Of a DNA stretch of 64,000 nt, positions 9,906 through 22,013 are shown piece after piece. Numbering within the stretch: the first letter of the stretch is position 1; each line of letters opens with the position of its first letter. The position numbers were made by a program, and so were the translations under genes. This DNA comes from Toxorhynchites rutilus septentrionalis (taxonomy: Eukaryota > Arthropoda > Insecta > Diptera > Culicidae). The stretch is taken from NCBI RefSeq assembly GCF_029784135.1, contig NC_073746.1, positions 145,890,556 to 145,954,555 of the forward strand, written 5' to 3'. The notes beneath the pieces were generated by a model that saw only the letters and a list, made by a program, of their open reading frames with translations, made no database searches and was not told where the DNA came from.

Positions 9906-12900
9906 ATTACATTTTAATTTTTTTTCAATTGTCTCTGTCAGAGGGTCCTACTCTGCTTTGGTTCTTTATAGTTACAGGTTCTTTTTCGGACATGCTACTA
10001 TAGAGCTCCGTCATTCGCAGGCGGAAATACAATTTAATGAATTCAATGAACTAATAAAATTGAAAGCGAATGTTCAGAGAAATTTCAATTATTCTTGTGT
10101 TTTTTCACATTATTTTCAAAACTAATGAAACGAATAACCCTGTTCAAGCGCAATAGCATGATAGCATTAATGTAAATATAGTGCAAACAAATCAAGCATG
10201 GAGAACCATATAGCTTGTTGCGTTTCTCTATCACAGCTTTGTTTCTTTATTCTTTACTAAAAATATCTATCAAATACCCTAAAGACACGTATTGAGTTTG
10301 ACCCAAAAACAGAACACCCCGGTTTATGATGAATAATCGAGCGAATATTTCCTCGTTCGTTCATTTTCATTAATGTTGGCTGCGGTATGTTTCATTTCCA
10401 TGCGAATTATTAATGTTTGTCTCCCGCGAGAGGGAGAGCCGAGTTTTCATTTTATGCCTCCGTCAAATGGACCACTGAAGTGTGAAAATAATTGCCACAG
10501 ATGAATCATTTCACATGGCGGACTATACACTTGAAATCGAAAAGTGCCATATGCCCTGGAATTCAGCCCAACTGTGTCACGACAGGGATGGAAAGAGTTG
10601 TACATATTTTCAGAAAACTATCCGATGTAGTGAGTCATTGTGGCCAAATGGCTGTTCAATTTTGATCTGATGGAAAAGATACGCTAATAATCCATAAGGA
10701 CTCGATACAAGAATCCGCAGAGTTTGTGTTATCAGGCTTTCAACATGGCGAAACTCCAATACTCTATATCAACTATTTTTTTATCATGGAGGAGTCTTAG
10801 TTCACGTCGAACACCATGAATCACCAAAGGAATAAAGAATAACAATTTTTTTGTGAATCGAACAAAAGTCTACAACGCGCATTCGACTTTTTTCATTCAT
10901 TTGTAGTCCATAACAACAGCACATTTTTCAGCTGTGTCAAGCGTTACTGTTGAGTAGGTCGTGGTGGAAATAACAAATCGAGATTGAGCCTTCAGGTGGG
11001 AACGAAACCATTACTGTAATGAGCGGATGGGCTGAAATTTTGTAGTAAATATAACCGTTGCAAAAAAATCAGTGAAAGTATAGGAACTATAGTTATCATA
11101 TAGTTATCAATAAGGAGGATGGAAAATTCATTCATCCGTAACATTGCCAATTTGAATTTAATTGTTCGGTGAAAATGTTCACTTAATTCCTGATCATCCA
11201 CCTAAATATTTTTAATTGGAATCGAAACTTCCTATATATCAAATTTCTAAAGCAATAACGCTGATTTAATAATAATTACCAAGACACAGTAAAATTCCAT
11301 CAGCCTGACTTGATTAACCGTCTCGAGCACTTTACAGCCTGCGCCGTATGACAATGTGCACTTTTCCCGCCTTTGACTAACTTCACTTCGAAATTTGCTC
11401 GGAAAATTATTTAGCTAATTTCACCATTCGCTGGCTTAGGTAATGCATTAGTTAGCATGTGGGAAGATATATTGTTATATTGGCTCATATCAGTTAGGCT
11501 TCCTACGACAAACGGGTAATGCCACAGTGTTGGCTGAGTTTGGGGAAGGGAGTCAATATCCAAATTGACATCACCAACTGCTACTCGCGGTAGGTTATAA
11601 GTGATAGTCAATAGTGTCTCTCCATCGCGATAAGTGCACATAGGAAAACTCAACATTGCACAGGTTTCCGTTGTGGGTGATGTGATGGAGCATTATATAC
11701 ATTCATAACGTTTGAATATTTTTCTTGAGTATATTTCAGGGGAGCACTTCCTGGTTGAGAGATAATTTGAATTACGAAAAGAACCTTGTTATCATCACCG
11801 GTGTCGATTTTAACCCTTTTATTCATTTGATTAGGGCTCATTAGCTTTTTCAGCTGTAATAGAGGATTGAATCGGATACTTGTTATTTTCATATGACAAA
11901 CCACATACTGTTGTTACTGTCGTTACTTGCGATTTAATTTGTACTTTCGCCTTCCGTCCGTGCTGAAAATCAGTTCCCGAATTGATATCATTGATTGCAA
12001 AGGAGGAAAAACGAATAATGGATTGACATTATTCGTCTTCTGGATTGCTATTCGCTATGGCAATGCGAATATTTGTTTTGTATGGAGTGGTTTGTTAATC
12101 TATCCCAGATTCTCCGCTTTATATTAGATAAACGAAATGTTTTATACACGTATCAGCACGATGGAACAAGTGTCAGACAGCATTCGTTGAAACGACCTTT
12201 TCTTTTTAAATTGGATTCCTAGAAGATTGATAAATTGTTTAAAAAAACTTTTTTCTCTTTACAAAGGTATGATATGGTAAGACTAGGTTCGTACCCGTTT
12301 TAGAACGCGATAAGATTTGCTTGCCAAGGTGCATTCTTTGGAATAATCAATACAAACTTGACCTTTTTCATGCGGTGATTGAAAGGTGACGACGGTATTT
12401 TGCAGCGAAAAAAATTCTCTCGATTCGGGTTTGCTTATTCGGCACAGGTGTTGAAGCAAAATTTATATCCATTCATAACTGAAATGACGGAGAGAAACTT
12501 TTACTTTGTCATTCTACCGAGGAATAAAAACCAGCGGTCAAAATTACACTGGCGGAAAAAGTGCTGAACCATTCCGCATGAGTGGTAAAGAATATTATAC
12601 TCAGGAGTGGAGCAAATGCTGATTTTTCAGAATGACGATGGTTTGAGATTCTGTTCAAAATAATTTTAGTATGATTACCAGTTTTTGAGAGAATCCCGAA
12701 AAAAGTACGACGTGTCGCTGAACTAAATGAAACCGTTAGCGCACAAGTATGACTTGCTATTTGTCGGTTTGGAAGCGGGGATATCATTGAATAATATTTA
12801 TTCACAATGACTTAGTATTCATTGGCAAGGTTTCAGAGCTGTGTATTTATTGAAACATTATTCATTTGGGACGAATCTTTACTTCGGTTCCAATATTACT

Positions 12901-13252
12901 TGGGTATCTTCGCCAAACAGCTCGCAAAATTATTCTCATAGGATCAACTCTGCAAGTATGTGAATGTTAAACTTCGATCCAGTGGGACAGCAGCCTCACA
13001 TTTCAATGGATGCTTCGGCTCTTGCAACATTCTTAGTTCTCCCCTTGAATTTTTCTCTAGTGACTATAAATCTTTATTACGACCGACACTTTTTCCTCCC
13101 TCTCTCCGGGTTCTTCCTTTTCGTTCACCGGCTTGTTACTTTGATATCCACTTGTAAGACTGCTGACATGCTTCCCACCAATTTTTCCGACTGCCACCCA
13201 GCCGTTGACTGTTGATGGAGTAAATCCTGTTGGATTTGATCCCTCGAGCTAG
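9906..13252. other. Long stretch without recognisable genes
   Basis: AT-rich, mostly single-copy-looking sequence. Two adjacent minus-strand open frames, 11904-11650 (84 codons) and 11656-11411 (81 codons), overlap by a few bases, but no motif was recognised. No terminal repeats or target duplications were found. Confidence 0.45.
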
Positions 13253-13256
13253 TTAA

Positions 13257-13636
13257 CCCTTTCGTCGCCTTGTCACCCAGATATGGGTGACAATTTCCTC
13301 GTTCAAATTTAATAGAATTTTCAAAAGGCATAGGCACCTAAATGTAACTACAGGATATGTAGAAAAATAATAAAATCATAATCATATTAATATAATGTTT
13401 ATACTATACTTTTTATCAATTTCTAGTACAGAAGGTTTGTACTGGAGTTTTTTGCGAAACCCGTATAATATGACTTTGGCATGTGCTATTGTTGTCAGTT
13501 CATCTTCAAATAGAAATAAATTTCACTAGATCATGTAAAAGTTGTCTGCAAACTATGTTTGGTCTTCATTTAATAAATCATCCGCAATTTGGGCCTCGCG
13601 AGAAACTCAAAAACAGCGCATTGGGCGACGAACGTG
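13257..13636. mobile_element. TTAA-flanked MITE
   Basis: TTAA at 13253-13256 and 13637-13640 flanks inverted ends CCCTTTCGTCGCC and (inverted) CACGTTCGTCGCC, 11 of 13 identical. A TTAA duplication is the hallmark of piggyBac-type integration. No transposase is encoded in the 380 bp. Its ends resemble the other TTAA MITEs at 55.5 and 57.2 kb in base composition but are not the same sequence. Confidence 0.65.
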
Positions 13637-13640
13637 TTAA

Positions 13641-14131
13641 GCAAGAAAATGCAAATCATCGTTGGAGGGGGAGCAATCCTCAACAAAAACCTTTATTTCG
13701 TTCGGGTATCACGTGTACGACGAGAGAGTTGTTGCCGATGGTAAAGGTGTGCTGTTCTCGGACCATCATTACTGATTATATTCCATTTTTGAAATTCTGC
13801 TAAGTCTTATTCAAGGATGAACCCGAGGCCAGTGCTGAGACAAAGCTCATTGAGAAGAATATTTTTTTTACCGACGGGAAAAAGGTTGATGTGAATCCTG
13901 TGAGCATATGCAAATACATTCTAGAGAGCTGTAACATGCCACAAGTAAAATTTAAAGCAAGTTATCCCTTTGCCGACTTTTTGACTTCTAGTCTTTACTC
14001 TACAAAGTTAATCATGAAAGTAGGGATATTCTATTATTAATTCCACAGTTTGCGATGTCAAGAAACGATATGAAAAACGTCTGACCATCGATTCAAATAC
14101 AAAGACAGCTCTTCCTGAAACTCATCCAGAA
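13641..14131 (+). other. Coding-looking sequence interrupted by the hAT insertion
   Basis: From about 13810 the plus strand reads FKDEPEASAETKLIEKN and continues to SICKYILESCNMPQ. After a gap, 14047-14139 reads CDVKKRYEKRL and then TALPETHPEVVT. The latter frame runs on, across one copy of the target duplication, into LFKRYLMWPSRDETVGVSQS at 16843 onward. The product was not recognised. It could be an exon of a host gene or an older element. No splice junction with the correct phase was found. Confidence 0.3.
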
Positions 14132-14305
14132 GTTGTGACCAGTGTTGCCACACGTACAGATTCATCTGGAAAGGTACATATTTTTTCGTTATTTTTGTTG
14201 TACAGATTTTCGCCAAAAAGTACATATTGGTACAGATTTTTTCCACGTGTGAAATACATTTGTACAAAGAAACATTAGGATACATGACGGCTTTTCGCCG
14301 CAGTA

Positions 14306-14620
14306 TCGATTGGTGCTACTGATCATAAAAGCATTTACAATGGAATGATTGATCAGTTTCATAAGAACGGAATTCCTTACAAGGAGCGTCTGAAAGGATT
14401 CGCGTCGGATGGTGCGATGTATATTTTAGGTTGTAATAGCAGCAGAAGAAACTATCATAATAATCGACAGTGAAAGGCAGATCGTTTTTAAGGATATTTG
14501 TTTTTTCGTGGAGCTGTCCAAGCAAATGAGAGAAAGTTTCGATTTCGATGATCCTACGCTCAAGGCTGCGGCACTGTTAAATCCCAGAAACCTTCCCAAT
14601 TTGCAGAATTGGTGGATAAA
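14306..14620 (+). pseudogene. hAT transposase fragments
   Basis: Two plus-strand pieces survive. The first, from 14306 to about 14430, includes NGMIDQFHKNGIPYKERLKG and FASDGA, wording of the catalytic core around the conserved aspartate of hAT transposases (usually ...GFASDGA...). The second, from 14508 to about 14620, includes MRESFDFDDPTLKAAALLNP, typical of the region before the C-terminal dimerisation segment. The sequence between them is out of frame, and the N-terminal zinc finger and the hAT C-terminal motif are missing. The element therefore cannot make a working transposase. Confidence 0.8.
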
Positions 14621-14745
14621 AATTGAATGTCTGAAAAGAGTTGACAGTTTGCTTGCATTTTTGGCTCTTCGATGTCTTGTTTGTTACGTTCTCACTATCT
14701 CAGCAACTTAGCAACGATACGATGAACACTATTTTGGGCGCTTAA

Positions 14746-16590
14746 CCCATTAACGACTAAGCTGTAAAAAATATTTTTTTAACGAAAGCCATTGGTGTAA
14801 TTTCGATTATTGACGCTAAAGGAACTCCAACATTCAAGAATCATTTTTTTCCCATCTTCCATTTTCCGTGAAATGACTGTTCGAAAAATCGAACAGCCGA
14901 AACCCGCACTTTTTTTTGCAAGTACAAACATACTGCGAACTAAAAGTCACTTCAATTAGCAAATACACGGTGTTCATGAATGCATCAATTTTGGATTCCG
15001 GGAAGAACAAGAACAGGATAATGGAGGTCTCTAAGTATAAACCCAAATGAATCCACCTAAGGTGAGATGTGGAATTTCTTATTTCATGTAATTATAACTT
15101 ATTACTGGCAGGCTTTTTCTTTCAAACGAAAGCATATGCTGTTATTTTTATTGTTAACTGTGGAGAAATGTGAATGCTTAAAAATTAGCCTCCACAATTA
15201 GCCATTTCCCGAAAAAATCGAACATTTTCCAAAAGCTGCAAAGTACCAGAGTACTGCGAAAAAACAATGGCATAGAGGGTTGGGAGGTTATTACTCGGTC
15301 TGGCGGAATAATATTCACACAAACAATTTCATTAGAATCCTCGTTACACGTACTGATCATTTCCTCCAGCTCCTCCATAAAACAAATTCTACGGGCCGCT
15401 ATCACCTGAAGTTATTTCGGACAAAAAATCACACAAATTTTCAATAATGTTTGCTAAATTAATCGATATTTGCAAACATTCACAATTGGAAATGCAATAA
15501 TAAATGAAAAACCTTCCGTCTTCTAAAGTAAACAAATCAAAATGCGCAGCGGAGGTTAGATGTGTTGATGTTTTTTTTTTTTATCCAAAATATATATTTT
15601 TATTAAGGCTCATATGGCGTCAACCTGACGGGGCCGGGAGTTTTCGACAATGTTTGCCTTATAACTATGTTAGTAATATGTAACCGATTACTCGCGGTTG
15701 GCTCGAGGTTAGTATTACAAGTGTTTTCGTAATTGTGATGTTGCTGTCTCCAATGCTCTGTACCTGTGCCCGACACGGGATACTTCCTTTTGGGATGCAG
15801 CTGACCATTAATCAGCAACGCCCCCCTAGTCTGTACCCCATATCTAGCGTGGTGCGTCTTCTCGACTCGAGGAATCCAGGATAGAATGGTCACTAGCCGG
15901 CGCAAACATCAGCTCGTGTAGAGTTGTCATGAGCGGTACAACCTTTGGCTCTTGTTGAATCATCAGTGGACTGCACAACCTTTGGCCCGTGTATCTGTAA
16001 AGAGTGTGTGTATGTATTGCCGCGACTAAGTAAAAGTTTATAGATCGGATAGGAGGGATATGAAACAGGGACACAACGAAGGAAACATCATTAAACGTTG
16101 ATATCGGCGTTTCTGAGGAACAGGTATAGATGAAGCAGAAGATCAGGATCACGGCTACCTAAGATATCCCGGACGGGGATATCCGATGTTGATTCAGCAG
16201 AAAAAAATGTACGTTATGGCCGACGTTCGATTTTTCGAACACTCAATTTCCCCGGCTGTTATTTTCCTGTAGGAGGCTCAAGCGAATGATTTTCGCTCTA
16301 TATCACAATGTATGTCCTTTTGTCGAAACAATACTGTAGAAAAGTTCACATATTTTTGTATTTTATTGGGTTTTTAAATTGAATTTGAAAACACCTTCCA
16401 AACATACTTGCTTTAAATCGAATTTATTATTCCATAAGGTTACTCAAAATTGAATGAATTCGATATAAGTGGTAACTAATAAATTAAGCTATCTTTTGGT
16501 GCAAAAACATTACCATATGAATCCATTCCAAAGACATGAAAAATTATGAAAGTCGCTGTTCGATTTTTCGAACGCTTGGTCTAAAATGGG
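14746..16590 (-). mobile_element. TTAA-flanked (piggyBac-like) element nested in the hAT element
   Basis: TTAA at 14742-14745 and 16591-16594 flanks ends CCCATTAACGACTAAGC and (inverted) CCCATTTTAGACCAAGC, 13 of 17 identical. Short GTTCGA...TCGAAC hairpins recur inside (near 14878, 16222, 16553). On the minus strand, 15405-15178 reads an acidic stretch with MEELEEMISTCNEDSNEI and IIPPD. That resembles the acidic N-terminus of piggyBac transposases, but this is a weak inference. Without the LINE insertion the element is about 1.2 kb. Confidence 0.65.
15570..16186 (-). mobile_element. 5'-truncated LINE, copy 2, innermost level of the nest
   Basis: Nearly identical to 8850-9467: A-tail (T-run 15571-15582), the same 3' UTR, and the last part of ORF2 in two frames (about 16152-15844). 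The 5' truncation is at about 16186. The flanks share TGTTGAT (15563-15569 and 16187-16193), a short candidate target duplication. Confidence 0.88.
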
Positions 16591-16680
16591 TTAAGCCACT
16601 CGTCTTCTGAAAATCCTCAGAACAGTGGCGGAACCGTAGCTGTGAATTTGTCACGCTACAACTTGCAAATGCAAATGTAG
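16587..16680 (+). repeat. Segment shared with 39670-39752 (opposite strand)
   Basis: From GGCGC/TTAAGCCACTCG onward the 3' part of the hAT element matches 39752 down to about 39670 (CAGTGGCGAAACCGTAGCTG wording). At 39.7 kb the TTAA is uninterrupted, so it may be an empty paralogous site. Similarity left of TTAA is limited to about five bases. Confidence 0.6.
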
Positions 16681-16845
16681 TATTAGTAGTACATAAATTA
16701 GTATTTTTTTCATGTTAATAAATTAGTTTTTTCTCTACAACGAATATTTTCGATGGTACAGATTTTTGAAAAAAAAAACCGTACAGATGAGAAACATTTT
16801 TAACTCCTCTGGTACTGATTAAAACGTGGCAACACTGGTTGTGAC

Positions 16846-18411
16846 TCTTTTCAAACGGTACCTGATGTGGCCATCAAGAGATGAGACGGTAGGAGTTTCA
16901 CAATCCTATGCCTCGAAAAGATCCAAATCACAAGTTGGCATAAAACCGCAAAATCTGGAGGCAAAGAAACGTTCAATGTGTTTGTGTACAAAGAAATATA
17001 CTGCAATATTGTTTTCGAAAAAAATCCATGGACAAAAATTTTATACTTCGTTCAATCTGAATGGTGAGAAGAATGAGAAGAATAGTGGTAGAGCACGACC
17101 GCATTCTAGAGGTAGGATCACGAATTTATTTCATTTGCTGCTTCATTATTTCGGGTATTATTATTAAATGATGCGAAATTGACGAATTTAGTTTTTAATA
17201 TTTTTTTTTTAAATCTTCAATGTGCAATGGACAAGAGCGAAGCTTAAGTTGATAACAGAGATGCCATTGCGAACCAAATGCAAATGCAGATTTCGTTTTA
17301 CGGACAATGTGGATATACTGGAACTCATGCTCCTCCACTTCCAACATATTGGGAAACACAATAAGCGAGTACACAACAGGCTGATGTCGTATACAACGAT
17401 TTTGCATGATTCAAAAGAAGAGTTGCACATATCACACACTGTTTAGTTTTTAAAGAGAAATAAAACATTACATTGCTTCTCTTCGGGAATTAAACAAGTT
17501 TTTTTTTGAAATTCAGAGCCCCTATAACACTGAAAAGTTGAAAAAGTTTATGTATAACTGCGAACCAAATCGTTCTCGACAATGTGGAGAGTGGATATAC
17601 TGCAAGAAGCAAAGTAATTGAATCCAATATAAGCAAGTGGAGTGGCAGCAAGGCAGCATAATCACCAGGAACAACCTCAGTAGCAGCAACAGCAGTAAAC
17701 GAGTTTTTTTTGCTCTCAAAACTTAAACAAACATATAACGCGTTCATTTATGCTTCGCTCCTGTCACAAAGTGTATTATTCCATCGTTTACCAAGCAAAA
17801 GGAGTTAATTTATCAGTTCTTTTCATAACTTTTTCTCCAAAAGATTTTCCGCTTGCAAGTTCAAGCGTTTAGAGGCATGTTTCCACCGGTGAACCGTGCG
17901 TCACCCGACCAGTGAGATCTGATATACACAGTGATGCAATTACTTACGATCAAGACACCTCAGTGATTTTCACGTCGTATGGTGGAGAGTACTATATTTT
18001 TTTTTGTTTCTATATTTTTGTATCAAACGCGAAAATTGTTATTATTGTCATGCGTTATCATGCGTAGATTGAAGTGGTTAAGAAATGTGGAATAATGGTG
18101 CTGGTGGAACGAAATACAATCGGCTGTGACGAAGTGTCATCAGTTGTGAAAAAGATTTGCTTCTGGAAAGCACAGAACAAACGAATGGAAACGAATGGCT
18201 CGTATATCATGGATATCAAAAAACGGCTTGATTCGTGGATACCCTCAACAGACTATGATTTTTACTGTAACAGAATTCGAAAAAAAGGCAAAAAGTAATA
18301 GCATGGGATTGTTTTTTTATTATTTAATTGTATCCAAGTTGCATTTTAATGAAAGCGAGAACATAGTTGCGCACCAAAAAAATAATTATTTCGTCAGAGC
18401 TTTTAATCTTA
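16846..18411. other. Flank of the hAT nest and unassigned sequence
   Basis: The frame begun at 14047 continues through the duplication to about 17164 (LFKRYLMWPS..., then basic), product unknown. Two short similar segments containing GCGAACCAAAT and GACAATGTGG occur near 17268 and 17560. No other gene was recognised. Confidence 0.35.
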
Positions 18412-19005
18412 CATCATCTCACATCGAAAGACGTCTGAGTTTTGCCAAATCTCACATGAACCGACAGTGGGACATGGTATGTCACGACAAAGAACGTTTT
18501 CAAAATAATACATTTTGCTATATACCATAACGAAAAGTTCTTCAATTATTTTTTACTTTGAACTTTTCTAGGTTATCTTCAGAAAAAAAGTTCAATTTGG
18601 ATGGTCCTGATGGTTTCAACGGTTACTGGCGTGATTTACGGAAGGAGGAACAGTATTTTTCAACCAAGAATTTTGGTGGAGGCTCGTACTTGGTTTGGTT
18701 TCTGTGCAACCGGAAAGCCCAGGATAGTTCACATCATTCAAGGATTACATACATGTTCTGAAATCCTCTCTCCTACCGTTTTTGTGTGGATAACGTCACA
18801 AAAAAATCACATTCCACCAAAATAATGCTACTATTCATACCAGCAAGGAATCTAAGCAATGGATTAATGACCAAAAGCTTTTTTTTTGGACTGACTGGTT
18901 CGCTTTCCAGATTTGAATCCTGTTGAAAATCTAAGGGGGATCCTTGTACGCAGAATCTGCATTGAAGGAAAGCACTATTAGCCCAAAATGACAAGGTTGC
19001 CAATT
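18412..19005 (+). pseudogene. Tc1-like transposase remnant
   Basis: Plus-strand frames spell SHIERRLSFAKSHMNRQW, then SSEKKFNLDGPDGFNGYW, LRKEEQYFSTKNFGGGSYLV, and near 18900 FPDLNPVENLRGIL with RRICIEGKHY. These are the regions around the first catalytic residue (families read FSDEKKFNLDGPDG), the GGGS...VW block and the DLNPIENLWG block with the catalytic E. The first aspartate is replaced (SSE), and several stops and frameshifts separate the pieces. Terminal repeats were not paired, although GGTGATCTTATAGAAGTTGG near 19236 looks like a Tc1-type end. Confidence 0.85.
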
Positions 19006-20879
19006 TATGACATGTATAGATAGATTTGAATTTTTCATTGATAATACATATGAATTTTGAAATGGTCTTATAGAAACATGACAGCTGAAATTATCATATT
19101 TAAGCACAATAAATCACCAAACAATTCTTTTGAACGAAATTGATGTTAAATATACTTTATTCTAAGCCTTCTACAATGTATGAATGTATCTTGTTAAAAT
19201 TCTAACTGTTCGTGTAGTAACGAAATATAATCAGGGTGATCTTATAGAAGTTGGACAGAGTGTATTCGTAACAGATGTTCTCCGTCGATGTAAACAGGAA
19301 GGCTGCTGAGGTAACGAAAATGCTACAGAATGTTGGAGTGAAAAGTTATACGACTCCAACATTCTATCGATTCTTCTGCTCGTTCCAAGCGGCAGCTCAC
19401 CTTAAAATTTTCCTCTCATTTTTCCTTTCCTTCATGGTTCGTCGCTGCAGGTTTTTTCCGCTCGATCTGTGGCGTCACCACAGATTTTTCCCTTCTCCAG
19501 CCATAACACACGGTAAGCTCTTTATCAGCTTCACATGGATAAATTTTTTTGTTAGAAAAAGCATTGAAACTCACCACTGCGTGACTTCTGTTTCACTGAA
19601 ATACATTTCCCCTCTTCGGTTGATCTAAAGGGTCGTCTCAGAGGCTTCCATTGATTGGCGATATCTGAGCCTATCTGAACAGAAGCATGGAATCTGTGTT
19701 TTCGGCAAGGACGCGCTTCGTTAATATGTGCATTTAACGAACAGCTGGCGGACATCAATTCAAGACAGATTATTATAATTAGGAAAATTGAAGCCACTGC
19801 AGATGCAAAGTAGAATACGAATAAAATATGAGATGTTATTATTATATTTGTCGTCTGTCTTATGCCTTTTCACAAACGAAGCAGATTTTTTCTCTTGAAA
19901 TTTACCGGACTTATCCTCGAAAACATTACTTTCAATATTCAATGGCTCTGTGCTTCAAAAACATCTCAACAAAGCATTCTGAACGACTAAAACATTAAGG
20001 TAGTTATAGTTACAATTTATGATTCGAAAGTTGTGGTTCTTTCATGTTTTGTTTTTTCTTGATAGTTTATCTTTTCAAGAAAACTGGCAGTTATTGGTTT
20101 ATCAGTGCCACTATCATAGGAGACAAGAACATTCTAAGGAGGTCTCTGGCTCAGTGGACGAGCCTCTGAAAAAAAGGAAAAAAAATATATACCATACAAA
20201 ATTGTCGTTTGATACCGAATGTTGACGTGTAAATTCATGACAAAGACGATTCGTGACGGAGAAAGCCTGAGGATACCTCGTGTCTCAATACGGTACTGCA
20301 TAAAACTGCATTCACGTCAGAACTCATCAACGGAAGCAGATTGTCGTAGAAATTGAATGAAATGAGGGAAGTTTGCCGCCGGGCAGAACTGCAATTCTAC
20401 TTTCCTTTGTGATTTGTGTCTTCAATCAAGTTCGCCTCATTCCCATAGTAAAACATACGACAGAAATAGGAATCGTGCTCACAATGAATGGAAGCAAAAA
20501 AAAACACGATCTATTCATAAACTATTTCACCTTCATTCAACAGGACAGCTGCCCCCACGTGGGTGTTCTTGAACGAACCATTAGGTTCGTTTTCTTTTTC
20601 GTTGAAAGCTTTGTCGTTTGTCTTTCCCTCAGGCAGTGACCCTCTTGAATACTTGCGGACAGAGAAAATTGAAATTCTTCCCCACAAAAGATGACATAAA
20701 GTGAGAACTTTGAAACACCCGGTCTTATGGTCCCGTCTCTTCGGTTTGACTTTGCTGCACCGACAGCTTCTCCGTGATGACATTTCTCAATTAGCTGCGA
20801 GCTTAGTTATACAATTGATAGCACACGTATATCTACTGTGTACATGATTGAAATAGCCTTCTGGGACTGATGTTTCATG
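19006..20879. other. No recognisable gene
   Basis: Apart from the possible Tc1 end near 19236, only short open frames on both strands. No repeat matches within the window were found. Confidence 0.45.
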
Positions 20880-20881
20880 TA

Positions 20882-21870
20882 GGGTAAGTGGGGACAATTT
20901 GGACCCCATAAGCAAATCGCCTCACAGAAGATCAATCAATGAATAGTTCTGCGATTGGACCTATGAACTTGCTCATAGTAAGAAAACATGAATGTTAGAA
21001 GGTATTGATAACAAATAACAAATTTTGGGCGGGACGAAGTTTGCCGGGTCAGCTAGTCATAAAATAAAAGAGATGATTTTTGGACAATTTGATGCGGGGT
21101 GATTTGGATCGTCTGTGGGTTGATTCGGTCCAGTGTGTGTTTCATAAAAAAAACATACTTATGTTTATGTAAAGTAATTTGGGATAACATTACAATCAGT
21201 AACAGTGTTCTGGGATCGATACCAGTTGTCTTGACCAGATTCCAAACCAGAAAAATTGCATTGAGAACATTTCGAATTCTCCATGGATTTTTTCACTGTT
21301 ATTCGAGCATTTTCACGCACTTTTGATGCTTGGACAAGGAAAATTACTCCTTGATGGCCTGCGTTGCTCTTTCACGCTCTTTCCTATTCCAGCGTTGTTT
21401 GTTCATCTTTCTTTGCAATTCAGTGGCATCCGGAATAAATTAGACCTAAGAAAAGCTTCAAACCTGTAGGACCAATTCACCCCACAGAAACGTGTCCATG
21501 TCATCCCACACAACATGCAAAAAAATTAAAATGCAATCAGTTTCATTTATTGTTATCAAAATTACACTTTCGTTGCATCAAATTGTACATTTTCTGTAGG
21601 CGAACAGAACTTTACTACACAATACACGAAAAAAATCTTGATCAACGGAGAAAACCTTAAAACCTTAAACCTTAAAAAAATCAAAGTGCTTGCTGTGTTC
21701 TTGCTTCCGTTTCCCTCCTCCTATTAAATTTTATCAGAGATTTTTTTACGTTATTTAGATACGGTTCAACAATAAAAGGAGATGTAATTTAAAAAATTGT
21801 TGAGCCGTACTTTTTAAGATAAATGTGTGGTCCAAATCACCCCGTATGGCCAAATCACCCCAACATACCC
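20882..21870. mobile_element. TIR element with GGGTAAGTGGGG ends
   Basis: Left GGGTAAGTGGGGACAATTTG (20882) and inverted right GGGTATGTTGGGGTGATTTG (from 21870) match over most of their length and are flanked by TA. The wider flank reads CATGTA / TACATG, so a 4-bp CATG duplication is an alternative reading. Variants of a CAAATCACCCC word recur near both ends. No transposase was seen. A Helitron-like tail (20927-21056) sits inside the left part. Confidence 0.65.
20927..21056 (+). mobile_element. Helitron-like element B, 3' tail only
   Basis: Matches the last 130 bp of the copy ending at 25796 and ends GCCGGGTCAGCTAG followed by T. The 5' part is absent, and no 144-bp units are present. Confidence 0.7.
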
Positions 21871-22013
21871 TACATGTGCGTTCAGCTCAATCATTACGAT
21901 GTTGAAGTGCAAATTGATTTTTCATATAGAAGTTTCACTGTGGTGATATTAGGACAACATTGCTTTGTTTTTTGGAGTCAATTCCGTTTTTAGTGCTTTC
22001 AATATTCTTTAGT

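Larger units (their letters stand above)
14140..16837 (+). mobile_element. hAT element with perfect 8-bp target duplication, outer shell of a triple nest
   Basis: Left end CAGTGTTGCCACACGTACAG (14140) and inverted right end CAGTGTTGCCACG (from 16837) share 13 bp apart from small differences, followed in both by GTACAG words. The 8-bp duplication GTTGTGAC is exact at 14132-14139 and 16838-16845. CAGTGTTGCCA is a common start of insect hAT elements. The interior holds transposase fragments (14306-14620), then a TTAA element (14746-16590) which itself contains a LINE (15570-16186). Confidence 0.93.

Noticed and set aside
13943..14049. Intron joining the two coding-looking pieces left of the hAT element
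   Set aside because: GT and AG are present, but the phases of the two frames do not match and no pyrimidine tract is evident.
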